The position numbers and the translations under genes are program-made. DNA of 64,000 bases from Myripristis murdjan (taxonomy: Eukaryota; Chordata; Actinopteri; Holocentriformes; Holocentridae): NCBI RefSeq assembly GCF_902150065.1, contig NC_043990.1, forward strand, positions 2,257,117 through 2,321,116, in the 5' to 3' direction. Under the pieces are notes generated by a model, which saw only the letters and a program-made list of their open reading frames with translations, did no database searches and was not told where the DNA came from. Within the stretch, counting starts at the first letter, position 1. Every line of letters begins with the position of its first letter. Positions 19,740 through 30,379 of the stretch are shown one piece after another.

Positions 19740-20456
19740 GTTTTTTAATGAGGAAGCAGCGGCTGTGGATCACAACACAACAGTGAAAGCAGAGGTAAAC
19801 AATCCAGCTCTGGTCCGGCAATAGAAGAGGTTGTAAAGGAAACAACGTCAGACCGTCAATGGTTCCGGACAGAAACCCGAAGAGGTCAAACTTACACTTT
19901 ACATTAATACATTTATACAGTGACTGCGTTGAGTCCCATATCCTTAATAAGTCACCAATATACTGCATTAAAAATAACAAAAAACACCAGTGCATGTCAC
20001 ACCTACTGCCATTATTCAAATCAGAGTCGCTAAAGACTCAGTTAGTTACTGTAATGGTAGCAGTTGGTTATGGATCCAGAACAACTGAAGCCCTAAAAGG
20101 CCATGTAGTCATTTTTTTACTCGGTTTTCCCGTGATAATAATTAATGAAACAGCCTGTCTGGTCCTGTCAGAGGGAGGGGACAGAGAAGCTCATGGTTCG
20201 TTGAAGGAAACCTCATAATATACACTTTTTTGGGTTTCATTATGTTTTCTCAAGATCTCAAGTTAATCATGTCATTATTTCAGGAAAAAAGCATTCTGTT
20301 ATCCTGTTATTTCTTTTGAAAAGCTGTGTTTTTGTGTCAATACATGACACACACATACCATCATTTCAATGAGCACCAACTATACACTGATCGTAGAAAT
20401 TGTTTTTTCTGTCTGCAGGGCAGCAGGTTGCAATAAAGTTTTGTCCTACATGTTGT

Positions 20457-20496
<40 letters not shown>

Positions 20497-20633
20497 ATCC
20501 ACATGTGTAAAGTATGGATGATGTTTAGGCCTCCTCTAAAAATTCAGCGATAAAACAACCTGAAAAAGTCGCCACTCTTCAGGAGGTCACGCACCAAAAA
20601 GGTTGAGAAGCTCTGGTCAAAGATATAAAACAC
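19740..20633. other. Intergenic, no gene seen
   Basis: Contains a (CA)n tract at 20459-20493 and nothing else recognisable. Confidence 0.5.
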
Positions 20634-21788
20634 CAGTAGGGGAGACTGGGGTAAGTTGAGCCAAAGGGTAAGTTGAGCCACCCCCTGTTGCTAGGAAACG
20701 GTAAAAAACATTGATCATTTGACCAAATATTTAGGAGGAAGGCATCATTTCATGGAGTCTGTGAAGGTAAGAACCACATGGGTAAAGTGGTTAGACATTT
20801 ATTTAAAAAAAAAAACATTTTTTACTCTTGAAAGTGAATTCAGTCTATCATCAGTTTCATGAGAATTGTGTTAAGACCAAAACAGATCATTTTAAATTTG
20901 TTTTATACATCAGTTGTGGTATCTATGAGCTACAACATGAGGTCATAAACCTAGCATAAAAGTACACCATTTTAGCTGTGGCAGCTAAAAAAGTCAAAAT
21001 GGTAGCTCTGGGGTAAGTTGAGACATTTGACCAGGGGTAAGTTGAGCCGGAGCCCCATACACTTAATAAGTGTATTTTGGCTGTAGCCTAAATGTCTTAA
21101 ATATTAAATAAATATGAAATATTGCATGAATGAATGAATGAATGAATAAAAAAATCAATAAATTATTTAATTAATTAATTAAAAAATAAAAAATGAAATA
21201 AATATTAATTACTTATTAAGTGTATGAGGTAAGTGTATTTTGGTTCAATGTTCAAATGTGTTACGTTCATATGTTCATAACTGACCTTACTATCAGCAAG
21301 GACACCAAGAAACTAGTGTTGTAGTGTTTTCTTTCCAGAAACACAGCTGTTAATGTTCTCTTCCCAAGCGCACTTTAAGGCATGTTAAAACAGCTGTTTA
21401 TTGTACCTGTTGAATTGTGTTTAATACATAAAAATACACATGAATGTGAAGAAGTGACTGTTATTTAGGGAGGGAGAAGGTGAGGGAGGGGTGGGATGGA
21501 GGTGGGGAGGATGGTGGGGGGGGGGGTGAGTAGGGATACGGCTCAACTTACCCCGCTCCTATGCTCAACTTACCCCATACACGGGGTAAGTTGTGCCACG
21601 AGACCACTTTTTTTGGACATGCTATATTATGGAAACAGTTATGTTTACACTCATTCTGTTTGTTTGAAGAGATGCACAACATCCTGAAATATATGCAGAT
21701 ATATTAGTTAGCGACAAAACTATGATTGTCTTGATGTAGTGATCCTAAATATGAAAAATGGCTCATCTTACCCCAGTCTCCCCTACTG
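20634..21788. mobile_element. Non-autonomous DNA transposon with repeated GGGGTAAGTTGAGCC motif
   Basis: Terminal inverted repeats CAGTAGGGGAGACTGGGG at the left and its complement at 21771-21788. The motif GGGGTAAGTTGAGCC or close variants occurs about four times in the left part and in both orientations near the right end (21540-21600 and 21761). This layout resembles subterminal transposase binding sites. No transposase ORF; the interior is AT-rich. No clear target duplication, and the superfamily is unassigned. Confidence 0.7.
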
Positions 21789-22017
21789 TGTGGATACTAA
21801 TTAATACTCCCAGAAGTACTATTAATAATCAATGACAATATACAGTGTGCAGCACAAGTGTTTCTTTCTGGTTTCAAACTCTGCTGAAATCAGAGCTGCT
21901 CTCCCCACCAGGTACTAACACACTGGTCATACTACGAGTACGATTAGAAAACTAGTAGAACTGAAGCTCAGTATTGAGAGCACAAATACTATCATAAGTA
22001 GTTGTAGTACATGTAGT

Positions 22018-22551
22018 GCTTTTTTGCAGTAGCAGCAGCAGTAATAGCAGAGGTAGCAGTAGCAGAAGGTGCCACAGCAGCAGCAGTAGCAGTAGTAGTA
22101 GTAATAACAGTAATAGTAGTAGTAGTGGTGGTAGTAGTAGTTGCTGTAGTAGTAGCAGTAGTAGTAGTGGTGGTAGTAGTAGTGGTATTAGTAATGGTAG
22201 TAGTTGTAATGGTAGTCATAGTAGCAGTAGTAGTAGTAGAGAGAGTAGTTGTAGTGGTGGTAGTGGTAGAGGTAGAAGTAGTAATGGAAGTAGTAGTTGT
22301 GGTAGTTGTGGTAGCAGTAGAAGTAGTAGAAAGAGTAGTAGTAGTAGTAGTGGGGGTGGTAGTAGTAATCGTAGTAGTAGTGGTAGTGGAAGAGGTAGAA
22401 ATAGTACTGGTAGTAGTAGTGCTGGTGGCAGTAGTAGAGGTAGTAGTCGTAGTGATAGTAGAGGTAGTAGTAGTGGTGGAAGATGTAGTAGTAGTGGTAG
22501 TAGTAGTGGTGGTAGTAGAGGTAGTGGTAGTAGTGGTAGCAGGGATGTTGC
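22018..22551. repeat. (TAG/TGG)n trinucleotide array
   Basis: About 530 bp of imperfect GTA/GTG/GCA triplets. It reads as poly-Ser or poly-Val in plus frames and poly-Thr on minus, so the long ORFs here are artefacts of composition. Confidence 0.9.
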
Positions 22552-22671
22552 TAGGAATTCTGGGCCCCCTGAAAGAATATCGGTGTGGGCCCCTCTACCC
22601 CATTCATTGCCACCTGTTTAACTGTGTGTGGGCCCTTAGAATTGTCATCACCTCCCCCCTATACGACGACA
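22552..22671. mobile_element. Short insertion splitting the triplet array
   Basis: About 120 bp of unrelated sequence (GGGCCCCCTGAAAGAATATC... GTGGGCCCCTCTACC) between two parts of the array. It looks like part of a DNA transposon end, but no repeats at its edges were found. Confidence 0.35.
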
Positions 22672-22815
22672 CTGAGTGGTAGTAGTAGTGGTGGTGGCAG
22701 AGGTAATGGTGGTAGTAGAGGTAGTAGTAGTAGTAGTGGTGGTAATTGTAGTAGTAGTAGTGGAAGTAGTGACAGTAGTAGTAGTAGAGGTAGTAGTAGT
22801 AGCACCAGTAGTTTT
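22672..22815. repeat. (TAG/TGG)n triplet array, second part
   Basis: Continues the array of 22018-22551. The equivalent array before the paralogous V gene is at 57045-57290. Confidence 0.9.
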
Positions 22816-23309
22816 GTACAGTAATACTAAACAAAACAGAAATTTCCACAATGAAGAATTTCAGAGATAAATGTGTCACACCATTATTGGTTATGGATCA
22901 CTCAGGGACTATAATAATGACAGTTTTATATTGAAATCTAATTATTGTCATTGCTGTAGGGAACCAACAAGTTCAATGCAGTCTCCAACTGAACCACTAG
23001 GTGGTAGTAAACCACCTGACAATGCATTGCCTCTGACAGCTGTATCTGAATGGCGCCACTATAAACTGCACAATTTGCACATACCCACACATTTTCTTGC
23101 ATGTTTGTTTTGTACCACAAATTCATTTTTTTCTGTTGCTTCACTATTTATGTATTTTTTTTTTTTTTTTAATGGGCACAGTCTTGGTCACAAATGAAAG
23201 ATCTCACTGGAAACGGGAATGGAACTCGTGTGTGAAGGACATGCATGCCGTCCATCCTCCATGTCCATCTCCCTGCATGGACTTTCTCACTCTTTTTTTT
23301 TTTTTTTTT

Positions 23310-23400
23310 TTTGGCATTTCTGCTTTATTTGATAGGTACCGTAGAGAGAGACAGGAAACGGCCTGTGCTCGGGTTTGAACGCAGGACGCTGTGGCTGCTG
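23310..23400. mobile_element. SINE-like fragment
   Basis: Poly-T, then TTTATTTGATAGGTACCGTA, AGAGAGACAGGAAAC and CGGGTTTGAAC. It is related to a common fish repeat with a B-box-like motif. The paralogous copy is at 57760-57830. Confidence 0.35.
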
Positions 23401-23673
23401 GCTCTGAAGATCTTTCTCAGATGATTCAGCAGTGGGAGAGATTTGATGAAACTGGTCTTCAAGGTTTCTCCTCCCTCTCTGAGCTCAGTAACCACGGCAA
23501 CAGACAGGCATCACTGCTCAACCATGGCAACAGACGAGTTTCACTGTTAAAAATAAAGGCTGAGAGCCACATGACCTTCAAAGTACCAAGGTTTTACTTA
23601 CCCACTGAAAAATTTAGTTTACATTTACGCATTCGGGCAAGAATGTGAGGCCATTTAGTTTTTCTTATCAACA

Positions 23674-23675
<2 letters not shown>

Positions 23676-23715
<40 letters not shown>
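23676..23715. repeat. (GT)n microsatellite
   Basis: About 19 units. Shortened to about 6 units in the paralogous block near 58107-58119. Confidence 0.85.
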
Positions 23716-23718
<3 letters not shown>

Positions 23719-24108
23719 AAGCGAACATCAACAAAATGGTTTTACTGTAGTTGTGTTTGCCACTGAATGACACCAACAGACAGGCTTCACAACTGAAAAC
23801 ATGCACTAACTGCATATATTCTACTTCTACTACAGTAGGCCGTTGAAATTTTGATCAGAGAAAATCTTTATTTTCTATGATCCATTTCCATTGTCTTTAG
23901 TCTTTATTAAGAGCTTTGGAAGACATCAATTATCAGATATAAAACCATATTGAACACATATATAGAATCATCAAACTAAACCAATGGAAATATAACTTAG
24001 GAATATTATTTATCAGGAGTTTATTGAAAATTATCCATTGATTAACATCCTGATGAGAGTAATGTGTGTCCCTGTTGGAGTGGGTCAGAGCATTTCCATA
24101 GAGAGCCA

Positions 24109-24233
24109 CTTTGCATCAGCAGCACCATGCTCCAGTGCTCTGGGAGAGTTTATAGTCCTGAGAGTTGAAGACTGGATGACTGACAGCTGTCCTTCATGAC
24201 AACAGAAGCCCCAGAAATCCTCCTCATCCAAAC
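24109..24233 (+). promoter_or_regulatory. VA promoter and 5' UTR (V at 24234)
   Basis: CTTTGCAT 24109-24116; TATA-like 24149-24155; upstream ORF 24196-24237. Confidence 0.7.
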
Positions 24234-24744
24234 ATGACTTTGAGCTCCATCCTCATCTGGACTCTCCTCTGCTGCTGCTTGACAGGTAAAGTCCAGAGAA
24301 TCAAAGTCCTCTCCTCTATGAAGATCCGTCCCTCTGAAATGAAGTGGAGAAAAGCATGACGCTGCTTTCTGTTTTTGTCTGTGTCCTCAGAGTCCAGAGG
24401 CCAGGTCACAGTGACTCAGCCTGGAGCAGTGAGGGCTGCTCTGGGAGCCTCCGTCACCATCACATGTAAAACCAGCCAGGATGTTGATGTTGCTATTACT
24501 GAATATGATGATGATGGTAATGAAGTTAATTCATACTATCTATCATGGTACCAACAGAGAGATGGAGAAGCTCCTAAACTGCTCATTTACCTGACTAATA
24601 CTCGAGAATCAGGGATTCCAGGTCGTTTTACAGGCAGTGGATCAAGAAGTGACTTCTCTCTGACCATCAGTGGAGTCCAGGCTGAAGATGCAGCAGTTTA
24701 CTACTGTCAGAGTTACCACGTTATAAATAGTCAAGCTCTGTTCA
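24234..24744 (+). CDS. Ig light chain V gene with ultralong acidic CDR1 (VA4)
   Basis: Exon 1 24234-24285, exon 2 24391-24744; the intron is 2 bp shorter than in most VA genes (one GT lost before CCTCAG). CDR1 is 21 residues, the same as VA3 except Ile for Val ([17 protein letters not shown]). CDR2 region LTNTRESG; framework 3 has [10 protein letters not shown]; germline CDR3 is [12 protein letters not shown]. All conserved residues are present. It lies about 11 kb from VA3, beyond two transposons, and next to a different 5' flank. Confidence 0.95.
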
Positions 24745-24772
24745 CACAGTGAAAAAGCATCATACAAAAACC
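24745..24772 (+). other. 12-bp-spacer recombination signal, VA4
   Basis: Heptamer 24745-24751, spacer AAAAAGCATCAT, nonamer 24764-24772. Confidence 0.95.
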
Positions 24773-24846
24773 TCCCTCAGTCAGACTGAACAGAAACTGA
24801 CTGCTGCAGCTGGAAGCTACTGCAGGGACTGATACAGTTCACTGAG

Positions 24847-24895
24847 GACACACACACACACAAACACACACACGCACACACACACACACACACAC
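24847..24895. repeat. (CA)n microsatellite 3' of VA4
   Basis: Interrupted CA tract followed by the standard VA 3' flank. Confidence 0.85.
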
Positions 24896-25039
24896 GGTTG
24901 ATAAGAACATATCATTTTGTTGATAGTGTCAGTGTCAGTTTTCCCTCTGAGCTTCAAACAGCCACCTCCCACCTCAACAAGCTGAAAGTTCCCCCAAATG
25001 AAGAGGACAGTTCCAGTGAAGAAGCCCAATCAGAAACAT

Positions 25040-25804
25040 TAAAAGCACAACAACATGGAGCAAAGTGAACTGCCCTGATGCCGACCCCCAAATCACTGCT
25101 GAATGACAGCTTGAAGTCTCTGAAAGTCCATTTTCATGTCATAGTGGAATGAATGGAAACCAATGGCTGTAATAAAAGGGAGGATAAATTATATGTGAGT
25201 TCTTAAATACCACTGCTTGCTTTGGGAAAAGATCAGCAAGAACATTTTGTAGATTTGGCACTGAACATTCAGAGTCACTGGGATGGTCCTTTAAGGCCTC
25301 ATGTCTACTTTTGAGAAGCTGGGAGCTCAACTGGCCAACTGTAATTGGCTGATCTGTGGTTCCAGCCAGGTGATGTCACCACCTGTTGTGCTCTGCAGCA
25401 GATGACATCACCTGGAACCAGCCAATAGCATGTCACCGATTCAGTGTCCTGATGACCACCAGCAGATGTCAGGCCACACACAGATTTGGGTTTGGGGTTT
25501 GGGGACTTTAAGATTGATTTATTTTTTCTTGCCTTCATCTTTATCCATATTCTTCTCAAGTTAGTTTTCACTGAGCTCAGAATTTCAGGTTAAAAAGTGA
25601 AATGTACCAATCAGTATAGTATAACACAGCAAAGGAAGTAATGCTCTTTTCACTCTTTTCTGACCTGTAAGTTGTTGACTTTTCTTAGTTTGTCCACAAT
25701 GTTTAAAGAAAAGTGCAATAAAGCAGCTGTGAGTCAGACATCATGGTGAAAGCAGGAAAAGGGATTTAATGAAACACATGATATTAAATATGTATGCAAA
25801 AACT
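25040..25804. repeat. VA distal 3' flank, four copies
   Basis: Similar sequence at 37200-37958, 52450-53182 and 63060-63815, including GGTTCCAGCCAGGTGATGTC and TGTGCTCTGCAGCAGATGAC. Each copy runs into a decayed J segment. The minus-strand ORFs here are not supported as genes. Confidence 0.8.
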
Positions 25805-25915
25805 TTTTTTCCAACAATCAGTTTTGTTTCTCCTTTAAAAGTCCAGAGAGCGACTGATTCATTGAAAACCTCATGGTTGTCTCGATGACACGGCTCTCTC
25901 ACTGTGAAAGGAAAG
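25805..25915 (-). pseudogene. Decayed J segment and signal (psi-J a)
   Basis: The minus strand reads WTFKGETKLIVG where functional J segments read [12 protein letters not shown]: length and frame are kept but both key Gly of FGxG are changed, and the GTAAGT donor is replaced by an A-run. The heptamer has become GAGAGCG-like and the nonamer TGAAAACCT. The flank GACACGGCTCTCTCACT matches real J flanks, which shows common origin. Confidence 0.75.
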
Positions 25916-26138
25916 ACCTGACCGAAATTCATTTTACTTTGTGAAACCTAGCTGATATAATAAAGTTAAAAATCTATCAAACTGTGCCACGATAAAACAC
26001 ATCAGAGGACATTCTTGGAGTAAACATTTCAAGCCAAATGTAAATATAAACTGTCTTTATTAAAATGTCAGTAAAGAGTCAATGGAGAGTAATGTGTGTC
26101 CCTGTTGGAGTGGGTCAGAGCATTTCCATAGAGAGTCA

Positions 26139-26263
26139 CTTTGCATCAGCAGCACCATGCTCCAGTGCTCTGGGAGAGTTTATAGTCCTGAGAGTTGAAG
26201 ACTGGATGACTGACAGCTGTCCTTCATGACAACAGAAGCCCCAGAAATCCTCCTCATCCAAAC
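26139..26263 (+). promoter_or_regulatory. VA promoter and 5' UTR (V at 26264)
   Basis: CTTTGCAT 26139-26146; TATA-like 26179-26185; upstream ORF 26226-26267. Confidence 0.7.
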
Positions 26264-26746
26264 ATGACTTTGAGCTCCATCCTCATCTGGACTCTCCTCT
26301 GCTGCTGCTTGACAGGTAAAGTCCAGAGAATCAAAGTCCTCTCCTCTATGAAGATCCGTCCCTCTGAAATGAAGCGGAGAAAAGCATGACGCTGCTTTGT
26401 GTTTTTGTCTGTGTGTCCTCAGAGTCCAGAGGCCAGGTCACAGTGACTCAGCCTGGAGCAGTGAGGGCTGCTCTGGGAGCCTCCGTCACCATCACATGTA
26501 AAACCAGCCCAGATGTTCGAGTGTGGAGCATCTACCACCAATTAGCCTGGTACCAACAGAAAAATGGAGAAATTCCTAAACTCCTCATTTATAGGGCTAA
26601 TTCTCGAGCAGCAGGGACTCCAGATCGTTTTACAGGCAGTGGATCAAGGAGTGACTTCACTCTGACCATCAGTGGAGTCCAGGCTGAAGATGCAGCAGTT
26701 TACTACTGTCAGAGTGTCCACTTTATCAACAGTAAAGACGTGTTCA
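26264..26746 (+). CDS. Ig light chain V gene, VA family (VA5)
   Basis: Exon 1 26264-26315, exon 2 26423-26746. CDR1 [11 protein letters not shown] (11 residues), CDR2 region RANSRAAG, germline CDR3 [12 protein letters not shown]. Pro replaces the usual Gln at the start of CDR1 and framework 3 has SGSRSDFT. Coding sequence and splice sites are intact, but its recombination signal has an 11-bp spacer (see next entry), which may lower its use. Confidence 0.93.
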
Positions 26747-26773
26747 CACAGTGAAAAAGAGTCTACAAAAACC
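26747..26773 (+). other. Recombination signal with 11-bp spacer, VA5
   Basis: Heptamer CACAGTG 26747-26753, spacer AAAAAGAGTCT (11 bp), nonamer ACAAAAACC 26765-26773. The other 14 V signals in the window have 12 bp. The change is AGCGTCGT to AGAGTCT. Confidence 0.95.
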
Positions 26774-26852
26774 TCCCTCAGTCAGACTGAACAGAAACTG
26801 AAGTGACTGCTGCAGCTGGAAGCTACTGCAGGGACTGATACAGTTCACTGAG

Positions 26853-26856
26853 GACA

Positions 26857-26941
<85 letters not shown>
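26853..26941. repeat. Long (CA)n microsatellite 3' of VA5
   Basis: About 44 units, among the longest CA tracts here. The standard VA 3' flank does not follow it. Confidence 0.9.
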
Positions 26942-27197
26942 CCACAACGTACACAAACACACACAAAGGACTGGGTTGGTAGTGAGAATTTAGAAATTTG
27001 ATGATAGAGCACCATTACAGGATTGCTGCATCATGAAATCAAGCACAACTAACACAAGCTAATACTGTCAACAGAGAAGTGTTTGCTTCTTTGTGAGCCT
27101 TCTAGCACAACTTCAAAGGTCTTCAACAAAAAAGGAGTGGAGACCAAAAAAAATTAAGTATATAAATGACCTTTTCCCACATAACTCCCCCTTGTGA

Positions 27198-27312
27198 GGC
27201 GTCCCTGTGGATCGGCAGGTAGAGCACGTGCTTCATATTGTTATTGCAGTGGTCTGGGTTTGATTCTGGCTCAGGCCCTATGCTGCATGTCCTGCCCTGC
27301 TATCCTTCTGGA
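27198..27312 (+). mobile_element. tRNA-derived SINE-like element
   Basis: A-box-like TGGATCGGCAGGTAGAGC and B-box-like GGTTTGATTCT (27258-27268), about 45 bp apart, then TGCTGCATGTCCTGCCC typical of fish tRNA-derived SINEs. It cannot fold as an intact tRNA gene, because the anticodon arm region is AT-rich and lacks pairing. Confidence 0.45.
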
Positions 27313-27779
27313 TACCAGGTAGACATTACCAAATCAAATACTTTCAAACATGGACACTTGGATAACTTTTAAAAGGATCAGTGTCTGATTTTAGATTGAA
27401 TCAGACATAACTTAAAACTATCTCAGCTCAACTCAGATTTCACATTCAGATTCAGGTAGGAGGTAACGCCATCCTGAGGGCATTAAACTGAATTCCTGAC
27501 TGAGAATTTGGTGAGGATGAATCATGACATGTCTGGCTTTCTGGACCACTCGTTATTTTTTTTTTTTTTTTTTTTTTTTTTCCCAGAGGGAGCTCAGGTC
27601 TGTCAGCTGAGCTCCAATGATCTTGGAACAGACTTTGATAATGCTGCTGAGGCTATTCTTCTCCTTCACAGACAATCAATAAAACGAGCAGGTAAAAGAA
27701 AATGTTAACAGACGATCAATAAACAAATGATAGAAATGACAAAATGCTCTGAGAAACATTTAAAAAATTCAATTTCCTC
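27313..27779. other. Intergenic with poly-T run
   Basis: Holds a T-run near 27547-27580; no gene seen. Confidence 0.5.
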
Positions 27780-28225
27780 AACAAGTAGATCCTTTGTTGA
27801 CACTGTTTAACAATAGACTCTGTGTTTTATCAAACTTGAGATTGGAGTCAATCATGGTTCCCAGGTTCTTGTATGTCTCCACAATTTCAACATTTTCCCT
27901 AAGGATGATGCTTTTTACAGGATGAGGATGTTCCTCCTGAAGTCGATGATTAACTCCTTAGTTTTTGTCGTCACACCATTTCACAAATGAAGATAATGTG
28001 CAGCCATGGTCTGATTGGGCCCCCTGAAGAAGAGATAGTAGGGCCGTGTCATCAGAAAATTTTACAAGGTGGCTGTCCACATGGGAAGACCTGCAGCTGT
28101 CAGTGTACATAATAAATAACAGAGGAGAAAGGACACAGCCTTGTGGAGAACCAGTATTTGAAGTGATAATGTTGGACATATGACCATTCACAAATACTCG
28201 TTGGATTGTATCTGTTAAATAGTTT
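27780..28225 (-). mobile_element. LINE fragment with RT core, Rex1/CR1-like
   Basis: The minus strand encodes [20 protein letters not shown] and LVKFSDDTALLSLLQG, with FSDD in place of FADD, then SSFVKWCDDKN, a stop, and KNLGTMIDSNLKFDK in another frame. It is truncated at both ends and belongs to a different subfamily from the 14865 element. Confidence 0.8.
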
Positions 28226-28585
28226 TAAAGCAACAACAAAATCTGATCTGGTAGATAAAAGAAAGAGGCAAGACGTTCAATTAAAATATGTGGCTGCATC
28301 TTAAAAGCCAAAGATTTGTTTGTATAGCTCCATTGACCATGTCAGTGTAGTACAGAGAACAAACCAACACCATTTAAAATGAAATAAAATCAAATAAAAA
28401 TGAACTAGTAATATACGTATAGTTACACTTTAACCAACATTCACACACAGATACAAGTAAATTCACATATATGCACTTGATCAGCATAATAACCTTATAA
28501 TCTCACAATCTCACGTACATGAGGATCATTTACTCAACACTGAGGTGGAAGCATCACGGTAAGATGTGGACAGATACACCTCACT
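28226..28585. other. Intergenic, no gene seen
   Basis: AT-rich sequence leading into the GT tract at 28587-28622 just upstream of a VB promoter. Confidence 0.5.
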
Positions 28586-28586
28586 G

Positions 28587-28623
<37 letters not shown>

Positions 28624-28625
28624 TT

Positions 28626-28728
28626 ATTTGCATATGTGTCCTGCCTCTCTGCTCTCCACCCGTTAAGAGGCCAGTGTTGATCAGTGGCTGTCCAGGCCTT
28701 TCAGAGCCACTGACACACCGGCAGCACA
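28626..28728 (+). promoter_or_regulatory. VB2 promoter with perfect octamer
   Basis: ATTTGCAT at 28626-28633, the only exact octamer among the V promoters here, directly after a (GT)n tract. It drives a V gene that is itself broken. Confidence 0.65.
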
Positions 28729-29297
28729 ATGATGATGTCACACTTTCTCCTGCTGGGCACCCTGGGGCTCCTTGTTCAGGGTGAGACTCTCTTCTGAAAA
28801 CTTGACTTCAGGATGCAACCAGCTTTACCACAATCATCTTCTGCTGTGATGGAGAAACACTGAGACCAGCAGCATTCACCTTCTTCCATCTGTTCTCCAT
28901 GTTAAAGAAATCCTCATCTTCTGTTTTCATATTCATCATCTTTCTCCAAGCTGTATTTGTCTCAATAACCCTTCTGCTCTTTTGGATATTTTCCAGATTC
29001 ATCAGGAGAAATCACTGTGACTCAGTCTCCTGGATCTCAGTCTGTTAGTCCAGGACAGACTGTCTCTATCAGATGTAAAACCAGTACAAGTGTAGGTAAT
29101 GCCCTTGCCTGGTACCTTCAGAAACCTGGAGAAGCTCCTAAACTCCTGATATATGCTGCTACAAGCCGTCAGTCTGGAGTTTCAAGTCGTTTTAGTGGAA
29201 GTGGATCTGGATCTGACTACACTCTGACCATCAGTGGAGTCCAGGCTGAAGATTCAGGAGTTTAACTACTGTCAGCAGTATACAAGCTTCCCGTTCA
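28729..29297 (+). pseudogene. Ig light chain V pseudogene, VB family (VB2)
   Basis: Exon 1 28729-28780 ([17 protein letters not shown]), exon 2 28997-29297. It reads normally through [10 protein letters not shown], then one extra A at 29264-29265 turns GTTTACTACTGT into GTTTAACTACTGT: a stop, and loss of frame just before the second conserved Cys. CDR1 is TSVGNA. The signal beyond is intact, so it could still rearrange but not encode a full chain. A single-base assembly error is an alternative. Confidence 0.88.
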
Positions 29298-29325
29298 CAC
29301 AGTGAAACAACGTCGTACAAAAACC
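29298..29325 (+). other. 12-bp-spacer recombination signal, VB2
   Basis: Heptamer 29298-29304, spacer AAACAACGTCGT, nonamer 29317-29325. Confidence 0.95.
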
Positions 29326-29339
29326 TCCCTCAGCTGGAG

Positions 29340-30334
29340 AGGAACTGATCTGACTCACAGCTGCAGAGACAGCAGAGGTTTCATTGGAGAGACAGTAATC
29401 AGATAAAATAATTGTGTTTTCTCCATGAAAATATTTTAATTACTTCAGTTAAAACAACTTCAGTTGTTTTAGAAAGATTAAATTAGAGTTTGAAACAGGA
29501 TCAGTATCTATAAAAGGTGAATGTAACACTTTATTTATGGTGTTGTTCAATCATGCCAACACTCAAGTGTTATCACTCCATCAGAAAAAAAATAACAATA
29601 ACAAATTAAATAACACTTTTCAATGAATTATTTAAATAACATTTTCCACGATCTGTGAAGCAGACATCAATTCAGAAATGTGATCATCCAGCCCAGTCAC
29701 TCTCATTTGAGTTTTCAGCTCCCCATCCATTCAAATGTTTCTTCTTCACCCTCTTAAAACAAGAATTCATTAAAACGGGCCACGAGTAAAATAATATATG
29801 ATGGTCCCAAACCTTTGTATTCACATTTTCTCTGCTGCTTCTTAGCAATTGGGAATACATCAATGATGTCCTTTGTCATCCCTTTTATTTGCCTCGGTAC
29901 ATCAGCCCTTTGTAGAGGCTTTTTTTCAAGTATTTCAAGCATGAAAATTACAGATCAAATTAATGATTTTCCCATATGCAGATGATACCGTGTTTTATTT
30001 TTCTAATTGTGAATCTTTGGCTATATGAGAGACATTTTTGCTCCAGTCATAACAGCAGTAAGAAATAATATGGAAAGATGCTTGGTGAAATCACAATACT
30101 ATGCCCAGGAAGCATTCTTAATGAACTGAGGCTTTCAAGAAATTTGACATCATCTGGTGCACTTTGAAATTTTATGAAACAGTATGTATGCCAGCTGAGC
30201 CTAAAATCTATCTACTCCTCCATCCCCATGTTATAATATCAGTGTAGATCAGGACAAAGGACAGAGCATCATGAGGCAACTTTTATTTTTCTAACAATAA
30301 ATTTAAAGACACAACTTATTTGGTAAAAACTTTT
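29340..30334. other. Intergenic between VB2 and C2, no gene seen
   Basis: AT-rich. Much of it aligns by eye with 41420-42560, the matching interval of cassette 3. Convergent VB and C genes flank it. Confidence 0.65.
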
Positions 30335-30374
30335 TTTATTATTATTATTTTAACATATATAGAGTATCAGCATT

Positions 30375-30379
<5 letters not shown>

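Larger units (their letters stand above)
22816..24108. repeat. Duplicated 5' flank of VA4, pair with 57291-58478
   Basis: The two segments share ATTATTGGTTATGGATCACT, CAGTCTCCAACTGAACCACT and the poly-T plus SINE-like region. They precede the V genes at 24234 and 58604, so triplet array, flank and V gene were copied together. Confidence 0.85.

Noticed and set aside
22016-22682. Long Ser-rich and Val-rich ORFs
   Set aside because: They are translations of the imperfect TAG/TGG triplet array in different frames; no start context, domain or conservation.
24817-25804. Decayed constant exon near the psi-J remnants
   Set aside because: Looked for LMCLANKGF-like and RRDQC-like coding about 1 kb from the decayed J at 25.8 kb and found none by eye; an alignment could still reveal one.
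27198-27312. Intact tRNA gene
   Set aside because: A- and B-box-like motifs are present but the arms do not pair and the 3' part matches SINE sequence, so I call it SINE-like.
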